Assembly (NCBI GenBank): GCA_014237975.1
Contig: JABACA010000001.1
Span: forward strand, 31,153 to 95,152
Length of the DNA: 64,000 bases
Reading direction: 5' to 3'
Source of the DNA: Mariniblastus sp.
GTDB lineage: Bacteria; Planctomycetota; Planctomycetia; Pirellulales; Pirellulaceae
The notes under the pieces are model-generated. The model was not told where the DNA came from and ran no database searches. It worked only from the letters and a program-made list of their open reading frames with translations. Positions 63,304 through 64,000 of this stretch are shown in pieces; the first letter of the stretch is position 1; each line of letters begins with the position of its first letter. Position numbers and translations under genes: made by a program.

Positions 63304-63755
63304 TCGTTGATTCCCTTGAGCGGATGGTTGTCGCGTTTCATTTGGCTGCAACTAGCAAATTGAGATGCAGAGCCGCCCGAATTGGTAACACGAACTGGAC
63401 ATTCTCCGCGCCGGAAACGGGTTCCTCGTATAAGAGATGATTGAAACCTGGTAGCAGTCATTACAGCTTAACGCCAAAAAAGGTGAGCATGGTATCGCCC
63501 GGGGTTTGTAGCCGTTTTTTTGTTCAGGCTACCGATGGTAAGAGATTTGGTGAAATCCATCACGTTCTCTTGGCTCCGCCATCATCGTTAATTCGGACAG
63601 GTGGAGATATTCTTGGTAAGAAAAGTCCAAGAACGTGTATTGCATTACGGCTGCGATAATGGAGCTGCGAGATTTGGCGGTTGATTGCATTGCCCCAAGC
63701 TCCGCGACGCAGGTTGATTGCGTTGGTATTCGTTTACCTGTGTCAGATCAACAGT
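63304..63755. other. Intergenic, nothing recognised
   Basis: About 450 bases with short frames on both strands but no ribosome sites or protein-like sequence. A promoter of the 62.8-kb gene must lie here. Confidence 0.4.
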
Positions 63756-64000
63756 TTACCGCTGCCAAGCAATCAGTCGGCGACGAAAAAGAGAAGCTGC
63801 GATAAATATAATCGCTGCCGTAAGGGTTGCCGGACCCCAGTAGAAGCACCAGAACATGCGAGCCACAGCTTGCAAGCTTGTGCTTTCTGTTGAATCGGGC
63901 CCCAAGCCATCACGAAGAATCCAAGCGAAGGGCCCCATGAACAGGGCGAGAAACAAGAACGCCGTACCGGACAAGACCAATACAAAAATCAGTATTCCGC
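63756..64000 (-). CDS. Small membrane protein, 5' end outside window
   Basis: The open frame continues past the right edge without a stop (the last visible codons encode GILIFVLVLSG), so the N-terminus is cut off. It is almost wholly hydrophobic: ILIFVLVLSGTAFLFLALFMGPFAWILRDG, then a polar loop (PDSTESTSLQAVARMFWCFYWG) and a second helix ATLTAAIIFIAASLFRRR with basic residues at the cytoplasmic end. A two-helix or larger membrane protein. No family recognised. Confidence 0.65.
   Translation of the reverse strand, partial: GILIFVLVLSGTAFLFLALFMGPFAWILRDGLGPDSTESTSLQAVARMFWCFYWGPATLTAAIIFIAASLFRRRLIAWQR

Noticed and set aside
1..64000. CRISPR array, insertion sequence, integrase or rRNA
   Set aside because: No regularly spaced repeats, transposase or integrase motifs, or rRNA sequence were seen on either strand.

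Overview
The window looks like chromosomal DNA from a planctomycete, most likely a Pirellulaceae-type (Rhodopirellula/Blastopirellula-like) organism. This rests on protein families seen here rather than on any database search: a DUF1501 gene paired with a cytochrome-c-like/DUF1549/DUF1553 gene (about 32.9-37.2 kb), a giant surface protein with the planctomycete N-terminal LEPRRVLSAD-type motif (49.8-53.3 kb), a C-terminal domain typical of planctomycete secreted proteins (8.6-9.5 kb), the juxtamembrane LRTLFVLIT motif (62.8-63.3 kb), many secreted PQQ-propeller, WD40 and alpha/beta-hydrolase proteins, and a lone rpsU. Base composition is moderate. Many genes start at GTG or TTG.

Layout. 0-9.5 kb: a cut-off secreted protein, a HAMP-like membrane protein, a secreted esterase-like protein, rpsU, a UbiB/ABC1 kinase, a PQQ beta-propeller protein and a secreted isoaspartyl peptidase. 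9.5-19.5 kb: a PAP2 phosphatase, a FIST-methyltransferase-flippase operon, a two-domain peptidase-like protein, secreted and membrane proteins, an M50 protease and an RmlD-like reductase. 19.6-26.4 kb: trpF, ahcY (with a clear terminator), a DUF1015 gene, then parA-parB with parS-like sites upstream, and a tRNA-Pro(TGG). 26.4-31.8 kb: a MaoC hydratase, then a three-gene module (Wzz-like protein, ExeA-like ATPase with a long acidic tail, tyrosine-kinase-like protein with a broken P-loop). 31.9-37.2 kb: the esterase/DUF1501/DUF1553 operon. 37.9-49.7 kb: a methyltransferase, a berberine-bridge-type oxidase, a small (p)ppGpp hydrolase-like HD protein, a dolichol-phosphate-mannose-synthase-like transferase, a VOC protein, an M19 dipeptidase-DUF6807 fusion, acetyl-CoA synthetase and a secreted WD40 protein. 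49.8-64 kb: the giant surface protein, a NUDIX hydrolase, a membrane glycosyltransferase, a PqqD/M50/HlyD fusion, GNAT, an M49-like metallopeptidase in a GC-richer patch, two cysteine-rich secreted proteins and small membrane proteins, the last cut by the right edge.

The housekeeping core (rpsU, trpF, ahcY, parAB, acs, tRNA) is ordinary. The most unusual parts are the 27.1-31.8 kb module, which resembles the regulatory half of an exosortase-linked exopolysaccharide locus without its glycosyltransferases, the M19-DUF6807 fusion, the degenerate papain-fold/zinc-peptidase fusion, and the parS distribution around parAB. No CRISPR array, insertion sequence, rRNA or prophage was seen.
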